From Streptomyces sp. NBC_00691 (GTDB lineage Bacteria; Actinomycetota; Actinomycetes; Streptomycetales; Streptomycetaceae): 64,000 nt of DNA. The stretch spans positions 992,001-1,056,000 of the forward strand of contig NZ_CP109007.1 of assembly GCF_036226665.1 (NCBI RefSeq), written 5' to 3'. The notes below the pieces were generated by a model. The model saw nothing but the letters and a program-made list of their open reading frames with translations, was not told the origin of the DNA and ran no database searches. Both the position numbers and the translations under genes were made by a program. This document shows, one piece after another, positions 1-11,373 of the stretch (the stretch's first letter is position 1; each line of letters starts with the position of its first letter).

Positions 1-559
1 CCAGGCCATCTACGCGGGCGGCGGGCGCTGCTCGCTCGGCTTCAACGTCCGCAGTGGCTCCACCTACTACGTCCTCACCGCCGGTCACTGCACCAACATC
101 GGCAGCACCTGGTACACCAACTCGGGCAACACCACGGTGCTCGGCACCCGGGCCGGCACCAGCTTCCCGACCAACGACTACGGCATCATCCGGCACTCCA
201 ACGCCTCGGCGGCGGACGGCCGCGTCTACCTCTACAACGGCACCTACCGCGACATCACCGGCGCGGGCAACGCCTCCGTCGGCCAGTCCGTGCAGCGCAG
301 CGGCAGCACCACCGGTCTGCACGGCGGAACGGTCACCGGGCTCAACGCGACCGTCAACTACGGCGGTGGCGACATCGTCTACGGCCTGATCCAGACCAAC
401 GTCTGCGCCGAGCCCGGCGACAGCGGCGGCGCGCTCTTCTCCGGCACGACGGCGCTCGGCCTCACCTCCGGCGGCAGCGGCAACTGCTCCAGCGGTGGCA
501 CGACGTTCTTCCAGCCGGTGACGGAAGCGCTGAGCGCGTACGGCGTGAGCGTCTTCTGA
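1..559 (+). CDS. Streptogrisin-type secreted serine protease, 3' part (5' end outside window)
   Basis: The first 185 residues visible are the mature chymotrypsin-fold domain of a family S1 (S1E) streptogrisin, very like streptogrisins A and B of Streptomyces griseus as I remember them. The triad is complete: His29 in LTAGHC, Asp59 in TNDYGI and Ser141 in EPGDSGG. Two further family signatures are present, [11 protein letters not shown] and the end [10 protein letters not shown]. Cysteines at 10 and 30 and another pair around the active serine fit the two usual disulfides. The reading frame is open to the window edge, so the signal peptide and propeptide lie upstream and cannot be assessed. 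Secreted endopeptidase of broad specificity is the family role. A strong hairpin follows the stop codon. Confidence 0.93.
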   Translation, partial: QAIYAGGGRCSLGFNVRSGSTYYVLTAGHCTNIGSTWYTNSGNTTVLGTRAGTSFPTNDYGIIRHSNASAADGRVYLYNGTYRDITGAGNASVGQSVQRSGSTTGLHGGTVTGLNATVNYGGGDIVYGLIQTNVCAEPGDSGGALFSGTTALGLTSGGSGNCSSGGTTFFQPVTEALSAYGVSVF

Positions 560-610
560 CCGACGGCGAGGGCGTCTTCCCGGCCTCTCCGGTCCACGCC
601 CGCGCCCACA

Positions 611-638
611 GGCCGGCGGCCCTTCGGGGCCGTCGGCC
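611..638 (+). terminator. Hairpin terminator of the protease gene
   Basis: Two 12-base arms (GGCCGGCGGCCC and GGGCCGTCGGCC, one G-U pair) enclose a TTCG tetraloop, about 50 bases after the protease stop. There is no U-tract, which is normal for actinomycete terminators. It may also serve the convergent transporter gene. Confidence 0.6.
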
Positions 639-736
639 CGCGGCCGCTCCGAGGACCCTCCACGGTCAGGGTCCGCCCGGCGCTCCGGGAGCGCCGGAGT
701 CGGGTCCGGTCGCCGAGCCGTGACCAGGTCGCGGGG

Positions 737-2137
737 TCAGCGCTCCAGTTCCTTGTGGGCGGTCTCCGGCAGCCGGAGGTACACCGCCGAGGAGACGAGG
801 CACAGGACGGCCACGTACCAGGGGAAGAGACCGGGGACGTCCCACTCCTTGAAGAGCGTGCCGACGTAGGGCGCCGTGCCCCCGAAGAGCGCCACCGTCA
901 GCGAGTACGGGAAACCGATCCCGGCCGCCCGCACACGTGCGGGGAACATCTCGGCGTTCACCGCGGCGGAGATCGAGGTGAAGCCGGTCAGCAGCACCAT
1001 GCCCGCGCACTGCACCAGCAGGAGGGACAGGAACGAGCCGTCGAGCGCGCGCAGCAGCGGTACGGCGAGGGCCGCGAAACCGATGCCGAAGAACAGCAGG
1101 GACGGCTTGCGTCCGAACCGGTCGGAGAGCAGTCCGCCGACCGGCTGCAGCAGCGCGAAGAACGCCAGCGAAAGGGTCCCGGCCAGCAGCGCGTCCGCCT
1201 TGTCGATACCGGTGTTGAGCTCCGCGTACGTCGGCAGGTACGAGGTCCACGTGTAGTACGCGAGGGTTCCGCCGGCCGTGATGCCACCGATGAGCAGCGA
1301 GGCGCGGGGGTGGTGACGCAGGGCGTCGAAGAGCCCCGGCCGCGGCGCCTCGCGCTGGGCGACGCCGCGGGTCTCCTCGGCACCCCGGCGGATCCAGAAA
1401 CCGGCGAGGCTGAACACCGCGCCGAGCAGGAAGGGGATCCGCCAGCCCCCGTCGTTCATCCGGTCCTCACCCAGCCGACTGACCAGCAGGGCGGCGATGC
1501 CGGAGGCGGCGAGCTGTCCGGCGGAGGTGGAGACGTACTGGAAGGAGGAGAACAGACCGCGTCGGCCTCGCCCCGCCGACTCGACGAGGAAGGTGGTCGA
1601 GGCCGCGAACTCCCCTCCCACCGACAGACCTTGGAGAAGCCGGGCGATCACGAGCACGACGGGCGCGAGGACACCGGCCGCCGCGTACGTCGGCGTGAGA
1701 CCGACCAGCAGGCTGCTGCCGCCCATGAGCAGGATCGTCACGGTGAGCGCGGTGCGCCGTCCGCGCCGGTCGGCGAGCGCGCCCATGAGGAGTCCGCCGA
1801 CGGGGCGCATGAAGAAGCCGACGGCGAAGACGGCGAAGGTGGACAGGAGGGGGACGAGGGAGTTCCCCGAGCTCTTGGGGAAGACCTGGTTCGCGAGGTA
1901 GGCGGCCAGGAACGTGTACGCGTACCAGTCGTACCACTCCACGGCGTTGCCGACGGAGGCCGCGAGCAGCTGACGTAACGGGCGCCGGGCGGACGGTGGT
2001 GGGGGCGGAGGCGTCGGCTCGGAGGCGACCGTCGCGGTGCCGTGGGGAGGGGCGCCGCCGGGGGTGGCGGCCGGTGGAGTCGTGCCGTGGGGAGGGGTGC
2101 CGGGAGACGGGGAGCCGTGGGGCGCGGGAGGCGTCAT
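737..2137 (-). CDS. MFS transporter, metabolite:H+ symporter (MHS) family
   Basis: A 466-residue polytopic protein with about 12 hydrophobic segments after a proline-rich hydrophilic N-terminus of roughly 50 residues. The MFS signature GALADRRGRR lies in the first cytoplasmic loop, and EWYDWYAYTFLA near TM1 is typical of the MHS subfamily (KgtP, ShiA, ProP and relatives), which import organic acids or osmolytes with protons. The substrate cannot be told from sequence. ATG at 2137 was preferred over GTG at 2143 because AGGGG sits 7 bases before it. Codon 54 (1976-1978) is TTA, the rare leucine codon read by the bldA tRNA, so translation may be limited to later growth. It lies 37 bases downstream of the ligase gene on the same strand and may be cotranscribed with it. 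Confidence 0.88.
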   Translation of the reverse strand: MTPPAPHGSPSPGTPPHGTTPPAATPGGAPPHGTATVASEPTPPPPPPSARRPLRQLLAASVGNAVEWYDWYAYTFLAAYLANQVFPKSSGNSLVPLLSTFAVFAVGFFMRPVGGLLMGALADRRGRRTALTVTILLMGGSSLLVGLTPTYAAAGVLAPVVLVIARLLQGLSVGGEFAASTTFLVESAGRGRRGLFSSFQYVSTSAGQLAASGIAALLVSRLGEDRMNDGGWRIPFLLGAVFSLAGFWIRRGAEETRGVAQREAPRPGLFDALRHHPRASLLIGGITAGGTLAYYTWTSYLPTYAELNTGIDKADALLAGTLSLAFFALLQPVGGLLSDRFGRKPSLLFFGIGFAALAVPLLRALDGSFLSLLLVQCAGMVLLTGFTSISAAVNAEMFPARVRAAGIGFPYSLTVALFGGTAPYVGTLFKEWDVPGLFPWYVAVLCLVSSAVYLRLPETAHKELER

Positions 2138-2174
2138 GATCACGCCCCTGCCCCGCCTCCCTCCGCCGTACGCT

Positions 2175-3656
2175 TCAGTCGACCGGCCAGGTGTGTGCCG
2201 GCGCGTTCAGGTGCATGTACTCGATGTACTGCTGCGTCATCCGCCGCAGCGCCTGATGCCGGTCCGCGTGGTCGATGTCATGGATGTGGTGGAACATCTC
2301 GGACTGCCACACCGCGCCGTTGCGTCCGCTCACGCACCGCTGCTCGATGACGCCGAGGAGCGGCTCCCGCCGGGACGCCTCCAGGCCCATGCGTTCGAGG
2401 CCGCGGTCCGCGAGCGGCAGCAGGCGCCGCAGGACCAGCTCGGTCACCGGGACCTCGCCCATCCCGGGCCAGTACACCTGCGCGTCGATGCCGTGACGGG
2501 CGGCGGTGTGCAGATTGTCCTCCGCGGCCGCGAAGGACATCCGTGACCAGACGGGCCGGTCCTCTTCGACCAGGGCCCGGATCAGCCCGTAGTAGAGCGC
2601 GCCGTTCGCGAGGGTGTCGGCGACGGTGGGTCCGGCGGGGAGCACCCTGTTCTCCACGCGGAGGTGCGGGACTCCGTCGACCACGTCGTAGACGGGGCGG
2701 TTCCAGCGGTAGACGGTGCCGTTGTGCAGGGTGAGCTCGGACAGTCCGGGCGTCTCGCCGCGGCCGAGCGTCTCCTCCGGGTCCTCGTCGTCGCACAGGG
2801 GCAACAGCGCCGGGAAGTAGCGCGCGTTCTCCTCGAAGAGGTCGAAGACGGAGGTGATCCACCGCTCGCCGAACCACACCCGCGGCCGCACGCCCTGCAC
2901 CTTGAGCTCGTCGGGCCGGGTGTCCGTGGCCTGCTCGAAGAGGGGGATGCGCGTCTCGCGCCACAGCTCCTTGGAGAACAGGAACGGCGAGTTCGCCGCC
3001 AGCGCCACCTGCACGCCGGCCACGGCCTGCGCGGCGTTCCAGTAGTCCGCGAACTCGTCCGGCGACACCTGGAGATGGAACTGGGTGCTGGTGCACGCCG
3101 CCTCCGGGGTGATCGTCGCCGCGTGGGTGCGCAACCGCTCCACGCCGTCCACGGAGATCAGCAGGTCCTCGCCGCGGGCGGCGAAGATCTGTTCGTTCAG
3201 CAGGTGGTAGCGGGGGTTCTCGGAGAGCGAGGCGGGACCGGCGTCCTCGAGTTCCAGGGTCGGCAGGATGCCGATCATGACCAGATGCGCGCCGATCCCC
3301 GCCGCCTGCTGCTCGGCGTGGTTCAGCGCGTCGCGGATCTCCTGCTCCCAGGAGTCGGGGCCACCGCCCGCGCTGAGCCGGCGCGGTTCCAGGTTGATCT
3401 CCAGATTGAACCGGCCCAGCTCGGTCGACCAGGCGGGGTCCGCGATCGCGTCGAGGACGTCGGTGCTGCGCATGGCCGGTTCGCCGGTGGCGTCCACGAC
3501 GTTCAGCTCGATCTCCAGGCCGACCTGCGGCCGTTCGAAGTCGAACCGCGACTCGCGCAGCATCCGCGCGAACACGTCGAGGCACGTGTGCATCTTGTTC
3601 CGGAACCGGCGACGGTCTTCACGGGTGAACTCAAGCGCCGGAACGTCACGTCCCAT
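2175..3656 (-). CDS. Glutamate-cysteine ligase family 2 (GCS2) protein
   Basis: A 493-residue protein of the carboxylate-amine ligase (GCS2) superfamily, ATP-dependent enzymes that join an amino-acid gamma-carboxylate to an amine. Typical stretches are VGLEIELNVVD near the N-terminus (the glutamate and metal-binding strand), FNLEINLEPRRLS, and a C-terminal RNGAVWQ segment. Actinomycetes use mycothiol rather than glutathione, so the true product may be a gamma-glutamyl compound other than gamma-Glu-Cys; EgtA-like ergothioneine enzymes are one related branch, but no other egt gene is nearby. ATG at 3656 is chosen because GGAGGG lies 8 bases upstream; a start 51 bases further out lacks this. It reads away from the DUF4139 genes across a 232-base gap. 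Confidence 0.82.
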   Translation of the reverse strand: MGRDVPALEFTREDRRRFRNKMHTCLDVFARMLRESRFDFERPQVGLEIELNVVDATGEPAMRSTDVLDAIADPAWSTELGRFNLEINLEPRRLSAGGGPDSWEQEIRDALNHAEQQAAGIGAHLVMIGILPTLELEDAGPASLSENPRYHLLNEQIFAARGEDLLISVDGVERLRTHAATITPEAACTSTQFHLQVSPDEFADYWNAAQAVAGVQVALAANSPFLFSKELWRETRIPLFEQATDTRPDELKVQGVRPRVWFGERWITSVFDLFEENARYFPALLPLCDDEDPEETLGRGETPGLSELTLHNGTVYRWNRPVYDVVDGVPHLRVENRVLPAGPTVADTLANGALYYGLIRALVEEDRPVWSRMSFAAAEDNLHTAARHGIDAQVYWPGMGEVPVTELVLRRLLPLADRGLERMGLEASRREPLLGVIEQRCVSGRNGAVWQSEMFHHIHDIDHADRHQALRRMTQQYIEYMHLNAPAHTWPVD

Positions 3657-3832
3657 CGGGCCCTCCCGAGTCTCGTCGGCACGGACCTCCACCACCCAGC
3701 GTCCCACTCCCGGGGCCGGTCAACCACCGAAGGGGCCCGGAAGCGCTCCCCGGGCGGGCCCGCCGGGCGTGTGCGCGCCCCCGGTGTGCGTCCTGCGGAA
3801 AGCCCTCGGTGCGTGTCAGTGCCCGGGCGTAG

Positions 3833-3870
3833 GCTTCGTCACGCCGCTGACGAAGCGGGACGGCGTGACG
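3833..3870 (+). promoter_or_regulatory. Two mutually exclusive hairpins ahead of the DUF4139 gene
   Basis: Arms GCTTCGTCA (3833-3841) and TGACGAAGC (3848-3856) form one perfect 9-bp stem with a 6-base loop. Arms CGTCACGCCG (3838-3847) and CGGCGTGACG (3861-3870) form a second perfect 10-bp stem. The 5' arms overlap, so both cannot fold in the same RNA. The second stem would bury a possible GTG start at 3865. This could be a leader switch or a DNA operator. Confidence 0.45.
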
Positions 3871-3888
3871 GAACGGGGGCGGGGGCGC

Positions 3889-6147
3889 ATGACGGCTGAG
3901 GCAGCCGACACGACGACCGGGGCGACGGTCGGGTCGACGGGACCGAGCGGTGCGAACGGGACGGCGTCGACGTGGGGATCGGCCCTCGACTCGGTCGTCG
4001 TCTACGCGCAGGGGGCACTCTGTCGTCGCCTGGCCCGGGGGCCTGTGCCCGCGGACGGCCGGGTGCGCGTCACGGGTCTGCCGCGCTCGCTGGACCCCGG
4101 CTCGCTGCGGGCCCGGGTCCTCGGCTCCTCGGGGCTGCGGGTCACCGGGGCCCGGGTGGAGATCGACGCCGAGCCGCGGGACACCGCCGTCGGCACGCCG
4201 GACAGCCTGCGACGCGAGGTCGAGCGGCTGCGTGACGCGTATGCGGCGGCACAAGGGCGCCGGGACCGGCAGCAGGGACTGATCGCGGAGGTCGGTGGGC
4301 TGCGCCCGGTGCCGCCACCGCGCAAGCGCGACGACCCGCACCGCCGCACCCCCGTCGACGCGTGGCTGGAGCTCGCCGATTTCGTCGACGAGCGGCTCAC
4401 CGGACTGCACGCCCGGCTCGCGGAGCTGGAGGAGGAGCTGCTGGGGGCGGGGCACGAGCTGTCCGTCGCCGAGGACCGGCTCGCCCGTGCTTCCAGCGCC
4501 ACGCCTTCGACGCACCTGGAGACCACCGTGTCCGCGGTCCTGACCCTCGGGGGAGCGGACCGGGGCGCCGAGGGCGGACCCGGGGCCGGGGCCGAGGGCG
4601 GACCCGGGGCCGGGGCCGAGGGCGGACCTCGCGCCGAGACCCGGCCCGAACCGGAGCTGGAGGTGGAGCTGGAGTACGGAGTGCCCGGCGCGGTCTGGGC
4701 GCCGGCCTACCGTCTCACCCACCGTCAGGGCGACGGCACGGGCCGTCTGGTGCTCCGCGCCTCGGTCGCCCAGCGCACCGGCGAGGACTGGACCGGTGTA
4801 CGCATCGCGCTGGCCACCGCCGACCTGCGGCGCCGCACCGACCTGCCGAAGCTCCGCTCGATCCGGATCGGCCGCCGTCAGGCGGTCCCGGCCCCGTCCG
4901 GCTGGCGGGAACCCCCGGCAGGGCTCGCCGACCTGTTCACCGGATACGCGAGCGCGGGCCCGCGCCCCCTCGCGCCCCGCGCGGCCGGGGGCGACACCCC
5001 GCTGCCCGTGGCCGCCGGGGGAGGCTTCGTACCCGATCCCACACCGGTGGCCCCGCCGCTGACCGGTGGTACGCCGCCGATGCCCCCGCCGGCGCCGCAG
5101 GCCTACGGCGCACCGCCGCCGGCGCCGGGCGGCGGATACGGCGCCGCCCCCGACGCCTTCGCCTCCCCCGACTTCGCCCGGCGGGCACCGGCCCAGCCCG
5201 GCGGCAGGCCGCGCGGCGGCGGCCGGTCCTTCGCGGGCGCGCCCGCCCCCGCGGCGATGGCCCCCGCGGCTCCCGCACCACCGGGCGCCGCCCCGCCGCC
5301 GCTGCCCGGGCCCCCGCGGCCGAGCGGCGACGAGCTCGACTACGCCGCCCTGGTGCTGTCCGGCCCGGACGAGCCGAGTGCGCGCCGGGGCCGTCTGTTC
5401 CCCGGTTCGGCCTTCGACGCGGTGGCGGCCGAGTACCGCCGCCGCGCGGATGCCGTGGCCTCGCTGCCACTGCCCGGACATGCCGTACGGCCTCGTGCGT
5501 CGGCCGGTTCCTTCGACCATCGCTTCGACGCCGCCGCCCGCGCCGACGTGCCGTCGGACGGCACCTGGCACACCGTCACCGTCGGGGAGATCCCGGTCGG
5601 TCTGCGGACCGAGTACCTCTGTGTCCCGTCCGTGGAGCAGACCGTGTACGCGACCCTGGTCCTCTCCAACGCCACGGACCAGGCGCTGCTCGCCGGGCCG
5701 GTGGAGGTCACCGTCGACGACGACTTCCTGCTGACCACCGCGCTGCCCACCCTCGCTCCCGGGGGCGTGCGCCGGGTGGGGCTCGGGCCGGCCGAGGGCA
5801 TCCGGGTCACCCGTCGCACGCGTCTGAACGAGTCGACCGCCGGTCTGCGGAACAACGTCACCGTGCTCGACCACCGTGTCCACGTCGAGCTGGTCAACGG
5901 ACTCGCGAGGCCCGCCACCGTCGAGATCCGCGAGCGGGTACCGGTCACCTCCGACGCCGACGTACGCATCGAGGAACAACCCGGCTGGACGGCGCCGGAG
6001 GACGGCGGGGCGTCCGAACAGCATGCCCCGGGCACCCGCGTGCGGCGGGTCGACCTGCCCGCCGGCGGCACCGCCGCCCTCGAAGGCGGTTACGAGATTC
6101 GCATCCCGGCCGGCAAAGCCCTGGTCGGCGGCAACCGCAGGAGCTGA
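3889..6147 (+). CDS. DUF4139 (mucoidy-inhibitor MuiA-like) protein with long Pro/Gly/Ala-rich insert
   Basis: About 752 residues. Order: an N-terminal beta domain of the DUF4140 kind (ALDSVVVYAQGALCRR), a coiled-coil hairpin of charged heptads around residues 110-200, then a DUF4139 beta domain beginning near VPGAVWAPAYRLTHRQ and containing QRTGEDWTGVRIALATADL. That domain is split by about 140 residues of low-complexity Pro/Gly/Ala sequence. The family is known from a mucoidy inhibitor but has no established biochemical activity. No signal peptide is visible, so it is probably cytosolic. The start is uncertain: ATG 3889 has a G-rich upstream tract, while GTG 3865 is in frame and would add eight residues. 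It is followed after 8 bases by a paralogue, indicating an operon. Confidence 0.8.
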   Translation: MTAEAADTTTGATVGSTGPSGANGTASTWGSALDSVVVYAQGALCRRLARGPVPADGRVRVTGLPRSLDPGSLRARVLGSSGLRVTGARVEIDAEPRDTAVGTPDSLRREVERLRDAYAAAQGRRDRQQGLIAEVGGLRPVPPPRKRDDPHRRTPVDAWLELADFVDERLTGLHARLAELEEELLGAGHELSVAEDRLARASSATPSTHLETTVSAVLTLGGADRGAEGGPGAGAEGGPGAGAEGGPRAETRPEPELEVELEYGVPGAVWAPAYRLTHRQGDGTGRLVLRASVAQRTGEDWTGVRIALATADLRRRTDLPKLRSIRIGRRQAVPAPSGWREPPAGLADLFTGYASAGPRPLAPRAAGGDTPLPVAAGGGFVPDPTPVAPPLTGGTPPMPPPAPQAYGAPPPAPGGGYGAAPDAFASPDFARRAPAQPGGRPRGGGRSFAGAPAPAAMAPAAPAPPGAAPPPLPGPPRPSGDELDYAALVLSGPDEPSARRGRLFPGSAFDAVAAEYRRRADAVASLPLPGHAVRPRASAGSFDHRFDAAARADVPSDGTWHTVTVGEIPVGLRTEYLCVPSVEQTVYATLVLSNATDQALLAGPVEVTVDDDFLLTTALPTLAPGGVRRVGLGPAEGIRVTRRTRLNESTAGLRNNVTVLDHRVHVELVNGLARPATVEIRERVPVTSDADVRIEEQPGWTAPEDGGASEQHAPGTRVRRVDLPAGGTAALEGGYEIRIPAGKALVGGNRRS
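4567..4629 (+). repeat. 24-bp in-frame tandem repeat, 2.6 copies
   Basis: The unit starting GCCGAGGGCGGACCC is repeated at 4567, 4591 and 4615, encoding Ala-Glu-Gly-Gly-Pro-Gly-Ala-Gly units between the coiled coil and the DUF4139 domain. Copies one and two are identical, so the array is recent or still slipping. Confidence 0.85.
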
Positions 6148-6155
6148 GACGCCTC

Positions 6156-7778
6156 ATGTCCACCGCCTCGAAGACGAGCACCGGCGCCGGCACGGCCATG
6201 CCGTCGTCCCGCGTGCCCGCGGCCCCCGTGCCCGTCACGCCCGCCCCCGTCACCGCCGTCACCTGTCTGGAGGACCGCGCCCACATCGAGCGCGCCGTCC
6301 GGCTGGACCTGGCGGACGGCGTCCAGCGGCTGCGGCTCGGGCCGGTCAGCGCGCTGGCCGTCGACCGTACCCTTCATGCCGAGTTGACCTCCGGCCACCC
6401 GGCCACCGTGCTCGACGTACGTCTCGTCCGCGGCTGGGAGCCACGCGCTCCGCGGAGGCCGGCCGCCGACGACTCCGCGCTGCGCCACCGCGCCCACGCC
6501 CTCGACGAGGAGCGGCGGGCCCTGGAGCAGCAGTGTGACCGGCTCCGGACCCGGCTCGACGTGCTCGGCCGCCTCGCCGCCGATGTCCTGCGCGACATCG
6601 CCGAAGGAGCCGGCTCCGGTGAGGCCGAGGGACCGCGCTGGATCCGCGAACTGGACCGGGTGGACGCCGAGCGCGAGGCGTACGGCGAGCGGCTCCGTAC
6701 CGCCGAGGCCCGGTTGTCCGCGCTGACCGCGGAACTCGACGAGGTCCTGGAGGCCCTGCACACCACCGAGGAGGAGCCCGCCGAGCTGGTGGCCCATGTC
6801 GAGCTGACGGTGGAGGCGACGGCGGCCGGGCCGGTCGGGGTGCGGCTGAGCCATCTCGTCCCGTGCGCGCTCTGGCGGCCCGCCTACCGGGCCGTGCTCG
6901 ACGGCGGCGGCGTGTCCCTGGAGACCGACGCGATGGTCTGGCAGCGCACGGGCGAGGACTGGACGGACGTCCGGCTCACGTTGTCGACCGCCAGGTCTGC
7001 GCTGGCCACCGAACCGCCGTCGCTGGGCGAGGACCGGCTGACGCTCAAGGAGCGCACTGCGGCGGAGCGGCGCACGGTCGACGTCGAGCTGCGCGAGGAG
7101 GACATCAGCGACCTGGGGCCGGTCCCGGTCCTCGGGCTGCCCGGCGTGGACGACGGCGGCGAGGCGCGCGTGCTGCACTCCCCCACGCCGGTCTCGGTAC
7201 CCTCGGACGGCCGGGCGCACCGGGTGCCGCTCTCCGTCTTCCGGGCGTCGGCCGACAGCGAGTACGCCTGCTCCCCCGAGGTGTCTCCGCTGGTCACCCA
7301 GGTGGTCCGGTTCGACAATCTGTCCGGTCACGTGCTGCTCGCCGGACCTGTCGATCTGATCCGCGGCGGTGGCTTCGGCGGCCGGGGCACTCTCGGGTTC
7401 ACCACCCCCGGCGCCCCGGTCGAACTCGCCTTCGGCAGCCGCGACGACCACCGGGTGGTCCGGGAGACGGAGGAGACCCGGGACACCACCGGGCTCACGC
7501 AGCGGACGGTGGTCACCCGCACGGTCCGGCTGCACGTGTCCCGGTTCTCGGCTCCCGGTGAGTCGGACGACCGGGTGGTCGTGCTCCGGGAGCGGATCCC
7601 GGTCTCGGAGGTCTCGGCCGTGGAGGTACGGCTCCGCAAGGAGGCCTGTTCCCCCGCGCCCGACGCGGTCGACGCCGAGGGCATCGCCCGGTGGGACGTC
7701 ACGCTGCCGCCCGGAGGACGGCGCACGGTCACGCTGGTCTACGAACTGTCGGCGAGTTCCAAGGTCGCGGGGCTCTGA
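6156..7778 (+). CDS. Second DUF4139-family protein
   Basis: 540 residues with the same plan as the upstream gene but without the Pro/Gly insert: an N-terminal beta domain (AVTCLEDRAHIERAVRLDLADG), a coiled coil around residues 105-205 (DEERRALEQQCDRLRTRLDVL and later heptads), and a DUF4139 domain with CALWRPAYRAVLDGGG and WQRTGEDWTDVRLTLSTARSAL. The segment QRTGEDWT is shared by both proteins, so they are paralogues by tandem duplication. AGGAG overlaps the preceding stop codon, giving a well-spaced ribosome site and tight coupling. Function is unknown; two dissimilar-length copies in one operon suggest a hetero-oligomer. Confidence 0.8.
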   Translation: MSTASKTSTGAGTAMPSSRVPAAPVPVTPAPVTAVTCLEDRAHIERAVRLDLADGVQRLRLGPVSALAVDRTLHAELTSGHPATVLDVRLVRGWEPRAPRRPAADDSALRHRAHALDEERRALEQQCDRLRTRLDVLGRLAADVLRDIAEGAGSGEAEGPRWIRELDRVDAEREAYGERLRTAEARLSALTAELDEVLEALHTTEEEPAELVAHVELTVEATAAGPVGVRLSHLVPCALWRPAYRAVLDGGGVSLETDAMVWQRTGEDWTDVRLTLSTARSALATEPPSLGEDRLTLKERTAAERRTVDVELREEDISDLGPVPVLGLPGVDDGGEARVLHSPTPVSVPSDGRAHRVPLSVFRASADSEYACSPEVSPLVTQVVRFDNLSGHVLLAGPVDLIRGGGFGGRGTLGFTTPGAPVELAFGSRDDHRVVRETEETRDTTGLTQRTVVTRTVRLHVSRFSAPGESDDRVVVLRERIPVSEVSAVEVRLRKEACSPAPDAVDAEGIARWDVTLPPGGRRTVTLVYELSASSKVAGL

Positions 7779-7826
7779 CAGAACGGGGCCCGACGTGGGG
7801 CCGACGCGGAGGCGCCGCGGCGGAGG

Positions 7827-8270
7827 TCACCGTGGGGGGTGCGGCGTGCCCGGAGCGCACTCCGGGCACAGCCCCCAGTAGGTGACCTCGGCCTCGGTCA
7901 CCGTGAAGCCGAACCGGTCCTCCGCCGGGAGGGCGGCCAGCCCGGCCACCGGGTCGCCGGTCGGGTGGACGTCCCGGACCGTGCCGCAGCCCGAGCACAC
8001 CAGGTGCTGGTGCGGCCGGTGCGCGTTCGGGTCGTACCGCTTCGCGCGGCCGTGGACGGAGACCTCCACGACCTCGCCGAGCCGGCCCAGTTCGCCCAGG
8101 ATGTTGTAGACGGTCGCCCGGGAGATCTCCGGCAGCCGCTCCGCCGCGCGGGCGTGCACCTCGTCGGCCGTGAGGTGGACGTGCTCGCCGTCGAGGACCT
8201 CGGCGACGACCCGTCGCTGGGAGGTCATCCGCCAGCCGTGCGCCCGCAGCCGCTCCAACAGGTCGCTCAT
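7827..8270 (-). CDS. Fur-family metalloregulator (FurA/PerR/CatR-like)
   Basis: 147 residues, the normal Fur length. The N-terminal winged helix includes the recognition segment ISRATVYNILGELGRLG. The C-terminal metal and dimerisation half has two CxxC pairs, Cys92/Cys95 (VCSGCG) and Cys135/Cys138 (LCPECA), the structural zinc site of PerR/FurA proteins, and a His-rich stretch HRPHQHL for the regulatory metal. In actinomycetes such regulators repress catalase or catalase-peroxidase genes and release DNA on oxidation. It is transcribed away from katG across a 247-base gap, so control of katG and of itself from that gap is the obvious inference. In the furA-catC systems I know the regulator is upstream and co-directional, so this divergent layout is different. 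Confidence 0.9.
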   Translation of the reverse strand: MSDLLERLRAHGWRMTSQRRVVAEVLDGEHVHLTADEVHARAAERLPEISRATVYNILGELGRLGEVVEVSVHGRAKRYDPNAHRPHQHLVCSGCGTVRDVHPTGDPVAGLAALPAEDRFGFTVTEAEVTYWGLCPECAPGTPHPPR

Positions 8271-10707
<2,437 letters not shown>

Positions 10708-10711
10708 CCCG

Positions 10712-10762
10712 GCACCCCGGGACGCCCCGGCCGCCCGACACCGGGCCGGGGCGTCCCGGGTG
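10712..10762. terminator. Bidirectional hairpin between katG and the GAF gene
   Basis: Arms of about 20 bases, GCACCCCGGGACGCCCCGGC on the left and its near-complement ending GTCCCGGGTGC on the right, with one bulged C and a loop of roughly 10 bases. It fills the space between the two convergent stop codons. Confidence 0.65.
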
Positions 10763-10763
10763 C

Positions 10764-11348
10764 TCACTCCTCCAGGAGTCGACGGGCCTCGCCGAGAAGG
10801 CGCAGGAGTTCGGCCCGCGCCGGGTCCTCGGGGGCGACGGGCTCCGCCCCGCGCGGTGCGTGGGTGGTGAGGACGTGCAGGGCGACGGCGGCCTGCCGGG
10901 CGAACAGGCTCAGCAGGTCGAGCTCGGACAGGCTGGACCGGGCCTGCGGAGACGGATCGAGGACCTCCAGCACGCCGAGGACGCGGTCCCCGTGCACGAG
11001 CGGCGCGGCCATCAGGGCGTTCGGCACGAAGCCGGTGGAACGGGCGACGTCCCGGTCGAAGGACGTGCTGTCGTGGAGGTCGTCGACGACCATCGGCTCG
11101 CCCGAGGCGGCGACCCAGCCGGCGATCCCCCGGCCGGCCGGGAAGCGGCGGCCGACCAGGAACTCCTGTCCCTGTCCGGAGACGGCCTCGAAGACGAGCT
11201 CGTCCGCTGCCGCCTCCAGGAGCAGGATGGAGCTCGCCTCGGCGCCGAAGATGGCGCGGGCGGTGTCCACGACCGACTGCAGAAGTTCCGCCATGGCCGG
11301 GTCGGGCCGGGGTGCGGAGGGGACGGCGGGGGCGATCGTCTGAGCCAT
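10764..11348 (-). CDS. GAF-domain protein
   Basis: 194 residues forming essentially a single GAF domain (about 17-160) with EASSILLLEAAADELVFEAVSG, RFPAGRGIAGWVAASGEPMVV and PLVHGDRVLGVLEVLDP, plus a short C-terminal helix. GAF domains bind small ligands such as cyclic nucleotides. It is last in the leftward run that includes a predicted nucleotide cyclase, so it may sense that enzyme's product; this is inference. ATG 11348 is chosen because GGAAGGGAA is suitably spaced, and a longer start would overlap the protease gene. No output domain is present, so it would need to act by protein contact. Confidence 0.78.
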   Translation of the reverse strand: MAQTIAPAVPSAPRPDPAMAELLQSVVDTARAIFGAEASSILLLEAAADELVFEAVSGQGQEFLVGRRFPAGRGIAGWVAASGEPMVVDDLHDSTSFDRDVARSTGFVPNALMAAPLVHGDRVLGVLEVLDPSPQARSSLSELDLLSLFARQAAVALHVLTTHAPRGAEPVAPEDPARAELLRLLGEARRLLEE

Positions 11349-11373
11349 GGGGGTTCCCTTCCGGCGCCGGTCG

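Noticed and set aside
3646..6024. 792-codon open frame on the minus strand opposite the first DUF4139 gene
   Set aside because: Antisense shadow; Arg/Gly-rich translation without motifs, while the plus strand has recognisable domains.
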